From Luidia sarsii (taxonomy: Eukaryota; Echinodermata; Asteroidea; Paxillosida; Luidiidae): 64,000 bases of DNA. The stretch is from the NCBI GenBank assembly GCA_949987565.1, contig OX465115.1, positions 4,624,873 to 4,688,872 on the forward strand, written 5' to 3'. The notes below the pieces were generated by a model. The model had not been told where the DNA came from. It saw nothing but the letters and a program-made list of their open reading frames with translations, and made no database searches. The position numbers and the translations under genes are program-made. The first letter of the stretch is position 1. Every line of letters starts with the position of its first letter. Positions 12,701-22,326 of the stretch are shown here, in pieces.

Positions 12701-15700
12701 TCTATGATGCAACGTGATACCCATCGCTATACATTATTCGAATCTGCCACACAACCTCGACCAGCTCGGTGGTCAAGTGCTTAAGACATCTGCACTAGAA
12801 AGGAGAAGTCGCAGGTTCGAATCCCGCCCGAGCTGCCTGAAATGTTTTCGGGCAAAGCACTGGGCAAAGCACTGCGCATTCAGTGCTTATTACGTCAAGC
12901 TGGGCAAACCCTCATTAAAAGTATTTCAAGTTGTAGATTTAACATCATGTTTGCATCAAGGAGAGTAGAATTTTTTCCCTGCTGGACGTGATAAGTAGTG
13001 CTCAGTGCTTTGCCCAATGCCCAGTGCAAATATTTCAGACAGCTCGTGTGGGATTCGAACCCGAGACTCCTGCATTCTAGTGCAGATGTCTTAACCAATT
13101 GACCACTAAGCTGGTCAAGGTCTTGTGGCCGATTCTAATATTTATTTTTGGCAACTTATATCACCTTTTCCTAGAGGGGGTCACAATTTACAGTTCGTTA
13201 AAATGTAAGATGAGTTTGGTGAAATCAGTCTTAGAATGCGCCATAGATCTTTAAGTCCTAATATCAATCCTAAAATGTTTCTCGAAATCAGCCCCAGGCC
13301 AGTTAAGCATGAATTAGTTAACTGAATCATCTGCACATACAGTAGTTGGTAGAAGCATTTCATTGTGTGAACTAATCGGTGCGTCTTGGTTTGTTGTTTG
13401 GCTTTTGCAGCAATTACCTGAGGCTCTGATGATGGGCATCGAGGCATTTGTTGGAAGGTAGTGTGAGCTTTTCCTTGAGATGAAGGGGATGGGTTGGGAT
13501 GGGATGGGTTGTGATATGGGATATGGTGAGATGAAAGGGTGGGTTAAATGGGATGGGTTGGGATGGGGTGGTTTATGGTATGGGATGAAATGGAATATGG
13601 TGAGATGAAAGGGTGGGTTAGATGAGATGGGCTAGGATGGGGTGGGTTAGGATATGGGATGATATGGGATATGGTGAGATGAAAGGGTGGGTTAGATGGG
13701 ATGGGTTGGGATGGGGTGGGTTAGGATATGGGATGATATGGGATATGGTGAGTTGAGAGGGTGGGTTAGATGGGATGGGTTGGGATGGGGTGGGTTAGGA
13801 TATGGAATGATATGGCATATGGTGAGATGAAGGCATGTGTTGGGATGGGCTGGAATGGGATGGGATAGAATATGAGATGATATGGGATATGGTGAGATGA
13901 AGGGGTTGGATGGGATATGGTGAGATGAAGGGTTGGGTTGGGTAGGATGGGATGGGTTGTATGAGATGAGTTAGAAAGGATGAGTTAGATATGGGATGAT
14001 ATGGGAAATGGCGAGACTAAGGGTTGGTATGGGATGGAGTTAAATGAGATGGGTTGAGATGGAATGATATGGAATGGAATGGAGTGGGGTGGAATGGGAT
14101 TGTATGGGAAGGGAAATGGGATGGCATGGGTTAAAATGGAATGCAATGGGATGGGGTAGGATGACCCTAACGCTGAAGTTCTCTCTTTTTTTCTCTTGTA
14201 TTCACATTCCTGAAACAGCACGTACAACTACGCAGGCAAAGGGGCCAACAAGCTGATAGCAGCATTCCAAAGAGGTGACAAGGAGGCTATGATGGAGGAA
14301 TATGTAAGTTTCACTTCCATTCTCTTCAAAAATCTTTGGAACAATGTCATCATGTGACTTATAGTGGGTATTCCGGTAAGGTCTCAGGTACAAACTCCGG
14401 AATGTTCTGCATAGATTTCGAGAAAGAAAAGCCTTGATCAAACAAACTAGTGCGACAATCATCGTGTACAACAGTGGTACCTTGATCATGTTGCCGCCAT
14501 GTTTGTTGATAGTTTGATACCTACTATAGGTCACGTGACCTGTAGGGTGCAATCGGTCAATTGGTGGCCCCGTTGGATACACATTTTGGAAATGATGTCT
14601 TTGAAAGAAATCACTTTTGCTCATGTTGTTTTGGCTTGTATCAAATGTTTTGAAAACATAGTTACAAAAATACCAGCGACAATAATGACTGAGCCAGGAA
14701 TTGAACCCGAGTCCTGTGGCTCGATGTAGCAGCACTCTGTCACTGTCTCTCCCGGACATAGTGCCTATCGTTTGCCAGTTTTAGAAAATAAAGCTGCAGC
14801 CACTCAGTGATCCCTTAACCCCCTGTAGCCAGGTTTACAGCTACATGGTACCCTAATTTTTGGAATATAAAATATATTTTTATAAAAGCCGCCGCTGATT
14901 TTGCACATACAAATGTTCACTGCAGCTGATACTGTAATACACCGAGCGTCTTATACCGCTGAGCCTTGAAGAATTAAATTGGCATCAAATATGTATGTAT
15001 ACGGGACAAGCTCTTTTCGACTAGAAAAGAGAAAATATCAATCGTTACCTGAGACAATCAGAGACACTGCGACAGAATAACTTCCCACTTTTCAAGTCAA
15101 TTGTAGCATTTTGAGGTATTATCTTTTCCAGTAGCCTACTGACATCGTTGATACTTTGTTTTGCGGGGAAAACATTTTCATGATAAAATTCAGGCTTTAT
15201 CATTTAAGCCGCACCACCGTATACGCCGTAACTTTTCTTCACCAATGTCGTCTTCGTTATACTGCTAATGAAGTAGGGTGCCGAAAATCCAATCGCAACG
15301 AGATTTAATAGCCTATTTGATTTCTCTCTGACTTTATTTCATGATGTTCCGTAGTTTTGCCCTGCTCGACGTTGTAAGCACTGAGTGCCCAGTGTTTTCC
15401 CTGATCAGTGATGCCTGATGAAAAAAAATCAGGCAGCTCGGTCGGGATTTGAACCACCGACTCCTGCTTTCTAGTGCAGACGTCTTGACCAGCCTTAGCC
15501 TGAGCTGCAGGAAATGTTTTCATCAGGCATCGGGCAAAGCGCCCATTATTCGAATCCGCCACGCGTTTCAAGTGAAATTTCCGTCAGCTTAAAACATGCT
15601 TGCTAGTAACTGCTACTTGTCTCGGGTTTGGCTAAGTAACAGAGGAACGCGTTGCATGAAACAGATCATCCTTCTCCAATGATTTACAGTTTGTTGGAAA

Positions 15701-18475
15701 CGTGTAAAGGACAAATCTTGCATAAGATGAGTTTGGCGAAATCAGTTTACATGGTTTAAGAACGCGTCACACTATGAACATCTAAACGGTGAAAATGGGA
15801 TGAAAATGACATTTAGCCGTGAAAAAAAAATCCACCGTGTTTTCACCCCTATTTCATGGCACACAGTTAGCCAAGTCATTTTCACGGTGTTTTCACCAGT
15901 GGTCTCCAAGGCCACATTTCTGGTGGTAAATGGCTAGAGGCAATTTAGAAGTATCTGGGAGTGACAGGTACAAGGACACAATGCAGTACCTCTATGGGGG
16001 CTGGTGGTCCCTACTGGTAATTTAATTAGCCGTCCCTCAAGGCTGGAGCTTGCCACCCTAGATATTCACGTTTTTTTCAAGGTCTCTTAAGTGACCTAAA
16101 ATGTCCTTATCAGGTCAGAGAAGAGATTATTTTCATGGTGAATTCACTGTAAAATGCACCGTGAAATCACAGTGCCTTTTTAGTTTCACGGCAAGATTAC
16201 ATTTTCACCCCCTTTTCACGGTTTAAATGTTCAAAGTGTCAGAGTTAAGATCAGCTTAAAACATGCTTGCTAGTAACTGCTACTTTTCTCGGGTTTGGCT
16301 AAGTAAAAGAGGAACGCGTTGCATGAAACAGATCATCCTTCTCCAATAATTTACAGTTTGTTGGAAACGTGTAAAGGACAAATCTTGCATAAGATGAGCT
16401 TGGCGAAATCAGTTTACATGGTTTAAGGACGCGTCAGAGTTAAGATTGATCTTACAGTCAGGACACGTCCTAAGTCCTAAGATAAATCTTAAAATAAGAC
16501 GAGTTTCGTGAAATCAGTCCCTGGTATCTTCGCCTATAAATATACGCAATTGACTGGTTTTCGTCTCCTCTGGTGCATTTATGTACTGTAATGCTACAAT
16601 AGACATGCTGTCATTGCTTCACAGAAAGCTTGTGTTTCACTAGCACTCACCATGTGTGTGAAGTTGCATGGTTCTGACCTTGTTATCCAGTGTTTGAAAA
16701 CCACTGAGTCGTCAGTTTTTCATCAGTGACCTGACGATCTCATGATTGTAAAAGTTGAACGTGACACTTTGCAGATTCTTTGATTTTTATAATCATTGTT
16801 TCACCATGTTTGAACAAACAATTATACAAATGCTCTCAAGATACAAAACCGGTTTTCGGTGAAATTTCCTTGAGTAAATTACCTGTGAAGCATATTTTTT
16901 TACTCAAATTATTTCTAAAACTAAGGAACATCGTGAAATTAAGTCAGACACTTACCCACGGTATGTAAGTCAGAGAGAAATTTAATAGACTAAATCTAGT
17001 TTTGATTAAATTTTCGGCACATGAAGATGACATCGGTGAAGAAAAGTTAACAATGGTGCGTCTTATACGGTGTTGTGGCTTGTATGTTAAGGCCTGAATC
17101 TTATCGTGAACATTTTGGAGTGCTGCGGCTTATATTCTGGGCAGCTTTTATTCCGAAAATTATGGTGATTGATTGTTTGCACCTGAATGAAAGCAGGGGT
17201 GTGATCCCTGGAGACATATACGGCAGTCAATGATTTAATGCTTCTGACTGGCGCCCCTACCCCAGCAAAGACTAGTTGACTATTTGGGAAGGCCACCATC
17301 TAAGGGCTGGATAGCTCAAGTGGGAAGAGTGCTGATACCATAAACCAGAGGTCTGGGGTTCAAGTCCCGGTCCTGTCCAGTTCCATGTATCTGTGCTATT
17401 TTCAACTTTTTGAAAAAAGTTTGCCCTACATTTCTTAGAATCACTCGCCCATTTTCATTCAGATGCAGACAACAATCAAATGTACAATGTAATCCTAGCT
17501 ATCGCAGTTTGGGGATCACACAGTGCTTGAATATTCACTGGTGTAGATCATTTATTGAATTGTTGTTTGATTGGAAACAGCTGTGCAATCCCAGAGATAT
17601 TTTGATTGAACAATTTTAAACCCCCTACGATTTTCCTAAAGCACTGCCGTTTTTCTTATTCTTCCACAGGCAATGTACTTGTCTTTCATTCCTTTGATCA
17701 TAAAATATGGTGAGTAGTGGAGATAAAGATGCAATTGGATATATGACTTGACACAAACAAATCATTTTGGGGCAGTTTGTGTCAAGAATGTTTTTTCTGG
17801 TACATCATATTGTCAGCGATTTCACGTACTGGAGAATCATCATTTTTATAAACATTTACAATACACCTCAAGACCGAAGTCAGTATCACTTCCTCTTACT
17901 AACCTCATGGATTTGCCTGTTGTGAAAATGTTGAGGATTGACTTGCAGTGCGTGTGTCCTGTGTATTGCGCTAAAGTTATGCACAAATGTTGCAAGCTGC
18001 TCTTACTTGATGGCCTGACCAAAATAATACTTCTCCTTGTCTATCTCTTGATTATCTTGGTCTATACCTCTGCCAATATGGTGCTCTGCATTTTCTCTAC
18101 CTCTCCCTGTACCCCTCCCTGTCCCTCTCCCTCTCCCTCTCCCTCTCCCTGTACCTCTCCCTGTCCATGTCCCTCTCCCTTGCCCTCTCCCTGTACCCCT
18201 CCCTGTCCCTGTACCTCTCCCTGTCCATGTCCCTCTCCCCCTCCCCTCCCTCCTTCTCTCCCTGCTTTTACCTCTGCCTTGATCATGACACTGCACTGTG
18301 TTTGATTTTCCTGTCCTCAGGAGGCGACGTTGGGGCCAACAAATGCATGATGAAGGTGGCTAAACTACCAGACATTGGCCCGGCCCGACTTCCCAACAAG
18401 AACTTGAGCAGTGAGGAGCTGACTAACCTGGCCGAAGACATGAGAGCCATTGGCTTCTTGGAATGGATCAACTAG
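3768..18475 (+). CDS. NPL: N-acetylneuraminate lyase (sialic acid aldolase), complete 11-exon gene
   Basis: The enzyme cleaves N-acetylneuraminate to pyruvate and N-acetylmannosamine in the cytosol (class I aldolase, DapA/NanA family TIM barrel). Coding exons are 3768-3841, 4465-4535, 5196-5283, 6964-7021, 7666-7741, 9148-9240, 10474-10622, 13411-13457, 14219-14303, 17670-17709 and 18321-18475. All introns are GT-AG and all phases agree. The sum is 936 nt, or 311 residues plus stop, close to the roughly 320 of vertebrate NPL. Visible landmarks are [12 protein letters not shown] near the N-terminus (10-21), GTTGEG (51-56), HVG (85-87), VTPMFFKP (112-119), [10 protein letters not shown] (142-151) with the expected catalytic Tyr at 144, and LRGAKFTD (171-178) with the Schiff-base Lys at 175. 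[13 protein letters not shown] sits across the exon 8/9 junction. The start at 3768 gives the family's usual N-terminus. Junction 2/3 gives FPCGTTGE, which is slightly unusual. No stop or frameshift is seen, so the gene is probably functional. Confidence 0.95.
4236..4400. repeat. Dispersed repeat as an inverted pair, NPL intron 1
   Basis: Two copies of the dispersed repeat face each other. GGGCCTGACGTTTCGATCCT on one side pairs with the matching GGATCAAAACGTCAGGCCC on the other, with about 25 bases between them. The transcript could form a long hairpin in the first NPL intron. The right copy continues into the usual tail, TTTTAGTCAGTGAGCAGTTT. Confidence 0.75.
4590..5105 (+). repeat. Tandem copies of a SINE tail, about 95-105 bp period
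   Basis: Five head-to-tail copies of a sequence containing ATTCAATGAGGGTTTGCCCT and GCACTGTATGCTCAGTGCTT lie in NPL intron 2. This is the 3' tail of the type 1 SINE seen elsewhere. At 5055-5100 a tRNA-like B box (GGGTTCGAATCC) follows, so the array probably arose by tandem growth of the tail next to a SINE body. Confidence 0.65.
5385..6235. repeat. 29-bp minisatellite in NPL intron 3
   Basis: A unit of 29 bp, roughly GATGATCATGTGATCGTGTG plus TAACTGCAC, repeats about 29 times. Variants alternate: units with CAATGATTGTGTGATCAT and units with CGATGATCATGTGATC follow each other in patches, so longer blocks have been copied as well. The unit is rich in GATC and in short inverted repeats. His/Thr-rich open frames across it are artefacts. 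Confidence 0.9.
7205..7370. repeat. GGATCAGATC-rich short repeat cluster
   Basis: The ten-base phrase GGATCAGATC and its reverse complement recur several times between 7255 and 7355, next to two copies of TACCGCAGAA. It lies in NPL intron 4. I cannot assign it to an element. Confidence 0.4.
7370..7515 (+). mobile_element. tRNA-derived SINE, type 1, degenerate
   Basis: The order CTTGACCACTGAGCTG, then GAGTTTGAATCCCTCCC (a decayed B box), then CGGGCAAAGCACTGAGTGTG and CCTCATTGAATTACATTCTC matches the type 1 SINE seen more completely at 12745-12935. The 3' tail is intact while the tRNA-like head is worn. A second, tail-only fragment is at 7890-7965. Confidence 0.65.
8081..8443. mobile_element. 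piggyBac-type MITE with TTAA target duplication
   Basis: The element is 363 bp with inverted termini AGGCCCTATACAACATTGG at both ends, identical over 19 bases. TTAA flanks it on each side (8077-8080 and 8444-8447), the target preference of piggyBac and a few other superfamilies. There is no transposase frame inside, so it is non-autonomous. It lies in NPL intron 5. Confidence 0.85.
8687..8921. mobile_element. MITE with about 57-bp inverted termini
   Basis: The ends CAATAGACTGATTGCGCAAC and CAATAGACCAATTGCGCAAC (the latter on the - strand) begin a terminal inverted repeat of roughly 57 bases, which runs inward through TCACGTGACTTATAGTGGGT. No target duplication is certain. The interior is only about 120 bp. 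A diverged relative is at 14349-14565, and both lie in NPL introns. Confidence 0.75.
9285..10310. repeat. 84-bp minisatellite in NPL intron 6
   Basis: About twelve copies of an 84-bp unit contain CAGCCTTGGCTGGCAGTCTA, CCACCAATAGGGATGGAGGC and CACCCCTCCCAGTTCTATTT. The unit length is a multiple of three, so open frames of up to 166 codons run through it ([14 protein letters not shown] as the repeated peptide). These are not genes, because they lie inside an NPL intron and the copies accept indels. The last unit runs into the dispersed repeat at about 10305-10410. Confidence 0.9.
10668..11126. mobile_element. MITE-like inverted-repeat element
   Basis: The left end reads GGCCCGTTCTCACTACCAAA and the right end, on the - strand, reads GGGCTGTTTCCACTACACCA. 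Both continue into imperfect GCCATT..GCGATT motifs. The interior holds short imperfect repeats of CGATTCAAAT type, a G-run and a C-run. I cannot fix the target duplication. It is in NPL intron 7. Confidence 0.55.
11985..12345. mobile_element. Inverted pair of type 2 SINEs
   Basis: A - strand copy (about 11985-12115) and a + strand copy (about 12120-12345) meet near 12117. The left arm shows the reverse of the tRNA-like body, with a B box at GGGATTTGAACC, and the right arm has CCATCTAAGGGCTGAATAGC. The right copy carries the head TGATCCCTGGAGATATACGG. An RNA through here could fold back on itself. Confidence 0.7.
12726..13146. mobile_element. Inverted pair of type 1 SINEs
   Basis: The + strand copy (about 12745-12935) has a tRNA-like head with AGCTCGGTGGTCAAGTGC, a perfect B box GGTTCGAATCC and the tail GGGCAAAGCACT..CAGTGCTTATTACGTC. 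The - strand copy (about 12960-13146) mirrors it with GGGATTCGAACCC and CTAAGCTGGTCAAGG. The outer flanks (ATTATTCGAATCTGCCACAC and its partner near 13125) match too, which suggests a duplication-inversion rather than two chance insertions. Confidence 0.75.
13475..14165. repeat. GGGATGGG-rich minisatellite with 74-bp higher-order period
   Basis: Short GGGATGGGTT/GATATGGGAT strings are organised into a 74-bp unit. GATATGGGATGATATG-like phrases start at 13651, 13725 and 13799. The right end decays into pentamer-like GGAAT/GGGAT strings. The array fills most of the intron between NPL exons 8 and 9 and ends about 50 bases before exon 9. Confidence 0.85.
14349..14565. mobile_element. Diverged relative of the 8687-8921 MITE
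   Basis: CATGTGACTTATAGTGGGTA near the left end and TACCTACTATAGGTCACGTG near the right end are the same inner terminal-repeat sequence as in the 8687-8921 element. TGCAATCGGTCAATTGG at the right recalls that element's outer end. Boundaries are approximate. Confidence 0.55.
15350..15575 (-). mobile_element. tRNA-derived SINE, type 1, reverse orientation
   Basis: On the - strand the order is a tRNA-like head, a B box written here as GGGATTTGAACC, an A-run spacer and the tail GCACTGAGTGCCCAGTGTTT. The phrase TCCTGCTTTCTAGTGCAGAC is shared with the copies at 25285, 27100 and 28010. A duplicated fragment of the head follows at 15500-15560. Confidence 0.7.
15584..16445. repeat. Tandem duplication of about 195 bp, one copy split by a MITE
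   Basis: TCAGCTTAAAACATGCTTGC begins at 15584 and again at 16251. Each copy runs about 186 bp with only a handful of differences, to GCGTCA at 15764-15769 and 16431-16436. The right copy then continues GAGTTAAGA, and the same nine bases stand at 16242-16250, just after the inserted element. The simplest history is tandem duplication and then insertion into the left copy. Confidence 0.85.
15770..16238. mobile_element. CACTA-type MITE with 3-bp target duplication
   Basis: This 469-bp element has termini CACTATGAACATCTAAAC and, on the - strand, CACTTTGAACATTTAAAC. TCA flanks it on both sides (15767-15769 and 16239-16241). A CACTA start and a 3-bp target duplication are the hallmarks of the CACTA/EnSpm superfamily. 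The right copy of the surrounding tandem duplication shows the site without the element, GCGTCAGAGTTAAGA, at 16431-16445. The interior holds GGTGAAAA/TTTTCACC inverted motifs and no transposase. Confidence 0.85.
17160..17400 (+). mobile_element. tRNA-derived SINE, type 2, best-preserved copy
   Basis: The head has TGATCCCTGGAGACATATAC. The tRNA-like part at about 17304-17380 has the A box TAGCTCAAGTGGG and the B box GGTTCAAGTCC in tRNA-like spacing and order. The tail is cut by GTCCAG and unrelated sequence. A tRNA search may flag 17304-17380, but lack of a clean acceptor stem and presence of sister copies argue against a functional tRNA. It lies in NPL intron 9. Confidence 0.75.
18093..18265. 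repeat. CT-rich CCCTCTCCCTGT repeat before the last NPL exon
   Basis: Six- and twelve-base units of CCCTCT and CCCTGTACCT type run up to about 55 bases before NPL exon 11. This unusually long pyrimidine stretch lies upstream of the acceptor at 18320 and could influence splicing. Confidence 0.85.
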
Positions 18476-19170
18476 GCAGGGCTGTAGGGCATCTGATGAT
18501 AACTTGGCAAGATTGAATCAGTTGAAGTGTAGACACACTCTTAAATCATGGCACGAGGCTATGCTAGCAAATACTGTGGAAGTGCCTTTAGGATAAGGAC
18601 TGGTTATAGGATACAAATTTGAGTCAGTGAGAATGTGTTTCAATGAGGGTTTGCCCTTCGTGCACATTTCACGGCAGTAGGGATTAATTGTGTCGGCCGG
18701 AATGGTTTCCCAGACTGTCTGGATGGCTTCAGAGACCATTTGGTATGCATTTCTAAGCTCAGGGTGTTTCTAATGTTACCGGTATTAGAATGTTAAAGTG
18801 ATATTCAAAAATGTTCAAACTCCTTACTGACTGAAATTACCAAAATGAAAATCTTAAAATTTAGTGGGCCTGACGTTTCGATCCTAGCAGGACCTTTCTC
18901 AAAGGCCTTTGACAAAGGTCCTTCTAAGATCGAAATGTCACGCCCACTAAATGTTGAGATTGGTATTAGATTCTTCTACAATCACTGGACCACTTCCTTA
19001 AAATCCACGAGGCTCATGCTTGTAAAAACTGAAGAGATTTTGCTTAAGGCCTTAGAGTTCCTTAGCCTAAGGACCTGAAGACTGGAGAGGTGGTTCATTG
19101 AGCTAAATGGAAACTTCTATTATGCTATATGAAATAAATATAAAATATGAAATAAATATAAATCATGAAC
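18476..19170 (+). other. Probable NPL 3' untranslated region with poly(A) signals
   Basis: The stop at 18473-18475 is followed by about 650 bases without coding character, and then by two AATAAA signals at 19133-19138 and 19151-19156. An inverted pair of the dispersed repeat lies at 18840-18960 (GGGCCTGACGTTTCGATCCT against AGATCGAAATGTCACGCCC), so the messenger may carry a long hairpin if these signals are the ones used. The cleavage site itself is not visible. Confidence 0.5.
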
Positions 19171-20820
19171 ATTCCAATTAGAATCTAAGATTTCCTTTTT
19201 TGTTACGTAAGGTATTAGAAAGTTGAATGCACCTTTTTATATATGATTTTGCACCCAAAACACACGGTTCTTTGGTTAATTGCCTTTCATAGATTTTGTT
19301 TTATTAACAGTAAAATGTATTATTTGATATTCTGATTTGTGTGCAACACTCAATTCCAATTTGAAATTGCTGAATGAAAGTTGAATGCTGACAATACCTC
19401 AGATGTAGGACACAAGGGGTAAAACAGTAATGAACACTGAAAGAGAAATGGTGTTGAAGTAATATTGAAAATCTTTCAACCTATATGAAATGATTATGAA
19501 TTATTTGATCTGATCAATTTTGAAAAGTATTAAAAAAAGAGACGATTTTTTTCCCGATTTTATAAAATTCAAATTACAACCTTTCAATCTCGTGTCTCAG
19601 AAAAGAAATCATTATGCAGCAGAGAAATGGCTGAAATTATTGAAGTGCAATTGCTGAAATGCAGAGGTTGACTGAGCTCTCACACAACTGCTTTTATTGC
19701 TGACCAATATTCATCTGTGTTTGACAAACTTAACAGGTCCCGTTGGTAGAGTGATGTCAAGGCAATAACTTACACAAGCAAAACGCAATGTTCCACCGAA
19801 GTGAAAAGTGGTCATTTGTTGGAACTTCTGAAGGTGCTGTAATTCTTTGTATGACGTTTGGTGGCTGGCAAGATTAATAACTTGAATATATAAAAAGGGT
19901 TTGGTTCTAATATCACAGTTTTGTAACCATTTTTGTGTATTGGGGCATGCATAGACATGCTAACATTGAGTAGTGGTATTCAACTCAATTAGATTTTTTT
20001 TGCACTAAAATAGCAATTTTTCCCTGATTTCAATTGTCCTTATAGTATCAACAATAGGATGAATTAACTTACCTGATTTAAATTTAAAGAAATGACTGTG
20101 GAAAGTTACTTTTAGCCATCCTACAAGTGTTAACGTGATTTGTATATTTTATTAATATCTGCCATATTCATAATAAATCTAAATCAATATAATTGTGACA
20201 CTGTCCATTAACATATCATGTGAAAACAATGTCTTTATTTGAGTCAGAGTAGATGTAAAACGGTCTCACCATCCTCTCTGGAAGGCAAAGGTATAATGCT
20301 CACTCTTTTCATGACTAAAACCAATAGTCCAAATTGAATTGCGGAAAAAATGTAATTTCAAATTGTCCAGAGATTGAGCATAATCAACTAAAAACTGATT
20401 TCATTCTGCCACAAAAACATTCCGAGAAATCTATATAAAGATTGAAGAATGGTGCATAACCTGCTGAAATGATGGCCCTGTACCATTTTAATGAAACTAG
20501 GAGTTGGCGCTAATTTCCACGTTTTTAACTCCGTTTAGCGGGAGCCAGGTCAACCTGTACGCAAATTGGTCAACTCGTACGCACGCCAACTCGTACGCGG
20601 CTTGGTCAACTCGTACTCAGGGAATATCTCCCCGAGTTGTTCAGTGCTCTATCTCGGGTTATGAGTGTAACTATAGTAGCTAGATAAGCCTCTCTCGAGT
20701 AATTTTTCCGTGAAGGTTTGGACCGATTTTGAAGTCTTTGAGATTGTTAGTATGACGTATTCCTTGCATATCGGAGACATTCCCCGTATGTGAATGCATT
20801 AAATACATGTACATGAAGAT
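19171..20820. other. AT-rich stretch without a recognisable gene
   Basis: I see no exon with convincing splice sites here. The only structured part is 20541-20625, where GGTCAACTCGTACGC-like phrases occur four times with short spacers. Confidence 0.6.
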
Positions 20821-21230
20821 GTGGGAAGAATTTCTAAGTAGGCCTACATGGTTTCCGTGGGTTTCCCATTCTACCCGTTGTTTGGAAACGATTACGATTA
20901 AGGATGTCATCTCTATACCGCCACCAGCTTAGGATATCCAAGGCAGGGTATTTCAGCCGTGGGACCGGCACTTGGCTGGTGGCAAACCCACCCTGAACCA
21001 ACCCGCAGAGGGAATCTTCCCGTGATTCCCTCCAACAACCACCATCCACCGATGCTCCAACCATTCTTGTCCAAACCCTATGTTTCTGCGGAAGAGGCAT
21101 ACAACCTTCCTTTTCCCTTCGCCAAAGGGAAACCCTAGTTTTGCCTACTTTTTGCTCTGAAAGAAACACACTGGTGAGAGTTTCACGATTCCCGCCAAAC
21201 CTTCCAATGTTTTTTTTTTTACCCGCGCAG

Positions 21231-21437
21231 TGGCATTTCTTGCGAAGTGATCACACCTGCGTCCGCACTAGCCCAGCTCGGCGCGATCTCCACTTCCGCT
21301 CCAACCGTCACAGGCCACACCGCAAAGCCCCCTCGACGAGGATGCATACGCTCAACCAACTGGACATCTCCAACTCCAAGTCTCGGCGGAAGAAAACAGC
21401 GCTCATCGGACATCACTGGACTCATCGGCATCATAGA
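21231..21437 (+). CDS. Orphan exon candidate, 69 codons
   Basis: A long pyrimidine tract and ACCCGCGCAG stand before 21231, and AGA/GTAAGTG follows 21437. The 207 bases between are open in phase 0, begin WHFLRSDHTCVRTSPARR and end KKTALIGHHWTHRHHR. The third codon position is mostly C or G, unlike the flanks. The peptide is rich in Arg, His and Ser. The reverse strand is also open over this interval, so the strand is not certain. No partner exon could be linked. It may be an early exon of a gene lying mainly outside the window or a decayed exon. Confidence 0.35.
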
Positions 21438-21800
21438 GTAAGTGCAATGAAGCCCCTCATCAAGCAAGATTCCCCAGGCGGTTTAATTACCAGCGTGAAA
21501 ATCCCAATTTCCAAGACTATCCACTCTTCAAAAGAGACAATATTGCGAGTCACATATGACAGGCCCCCTGACACAGTGACAGTGACAGGGCAAACCTGTC
21601 CCACCACCCAATTTTATTGTAGAAATTGTGTGCATGTATCGTACAGCCAGTCTATTGACGTTAGTAGCGGTGGAATGGAGAACATCTCAACAAACCTAAC
21701 AATTCATTGTAAATCATTTTCTATTTGAAGAATTTACGGCCGAGGTTGTGCGATTCGAAGTTGTGTTCCCACCCCTGCTAAACCAACCAGTATCACTGAC

Positions 21801-22326
21801 TAGTCCGAGTAACCTGGACCCTTACATTATTACAATCGCCCTTTTAAAATTTGTTTGAGGGGGTCGGGCGACAGTAGGGTCCAACTCCAAGCAATCCCGC
21901 AGGGTAACAGTAATACCGGCCGTTCCCGTTTTTCGACCCCCACCGGCCCCCGAAATCCCCAGATTTTACCCCCAAAACATCCGTGAAACCGTTCCATGCG
22001 CCCAATTTTGGATTAAGTGAGAATCAAGATTTCAATACTGGTCATTTGTTTAAACTTTTACTCACGTTTGGGGGAAAAGGAGAAATTTCACCTCAGTTGA
22101 TCGAGAAGATTCTCTCCCATCCGACGAGTGAAAAGGCGGCCATCTTTGATTTCAAATTCAAACGGTATACACGTAAACCCACTGCGCACACCGATCTGTC
22201 AAAACGTCATCTAGTAATACCGTTTACCAAAAATTGGCGCATAGAACGCTTGGACCCTACTATCGCTCGACCCCCTATTTTTTTTGTTTAAAACGGCGAT
22301 TACAAGGGTTCAAGTTACTCGGACTA
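21801..22326. mobile_element. Mutator-like non-autonomous element with 9-bp target duplication
   Basis: The element is 526 bp. Its ends start TAGTCCGAGTAAC on both strands and continue as inverted repeats of about 90 bp, with GGACCCTTAC..AATCGCC..GGGGGTCG..AGTAGGGTCCAA on the left and the matching order on the right. ATCACTGAC stands directly before and after it (21792-21800 and 22327-22335). Long inverted ends plus a 9-bp duplication fit the Mutator superfamily best. No transposase is present. A fragment with similar terminal sequence is at 62889-62968. Confidence 0.8.

Noticed and set aside
12760..12835. Functional tRNA gene with a perfect B box
   Set aside because: The same sequence recurs with a common tail at several places and in an inverted pair, so it is a SINE.
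17304..17380. Functional tRNA gene
   Set aside because: A and B boxes are present, but there is no clean acceptor stem, and the flanking SINE head and sister copies show it is a tRNA-derived SINE.
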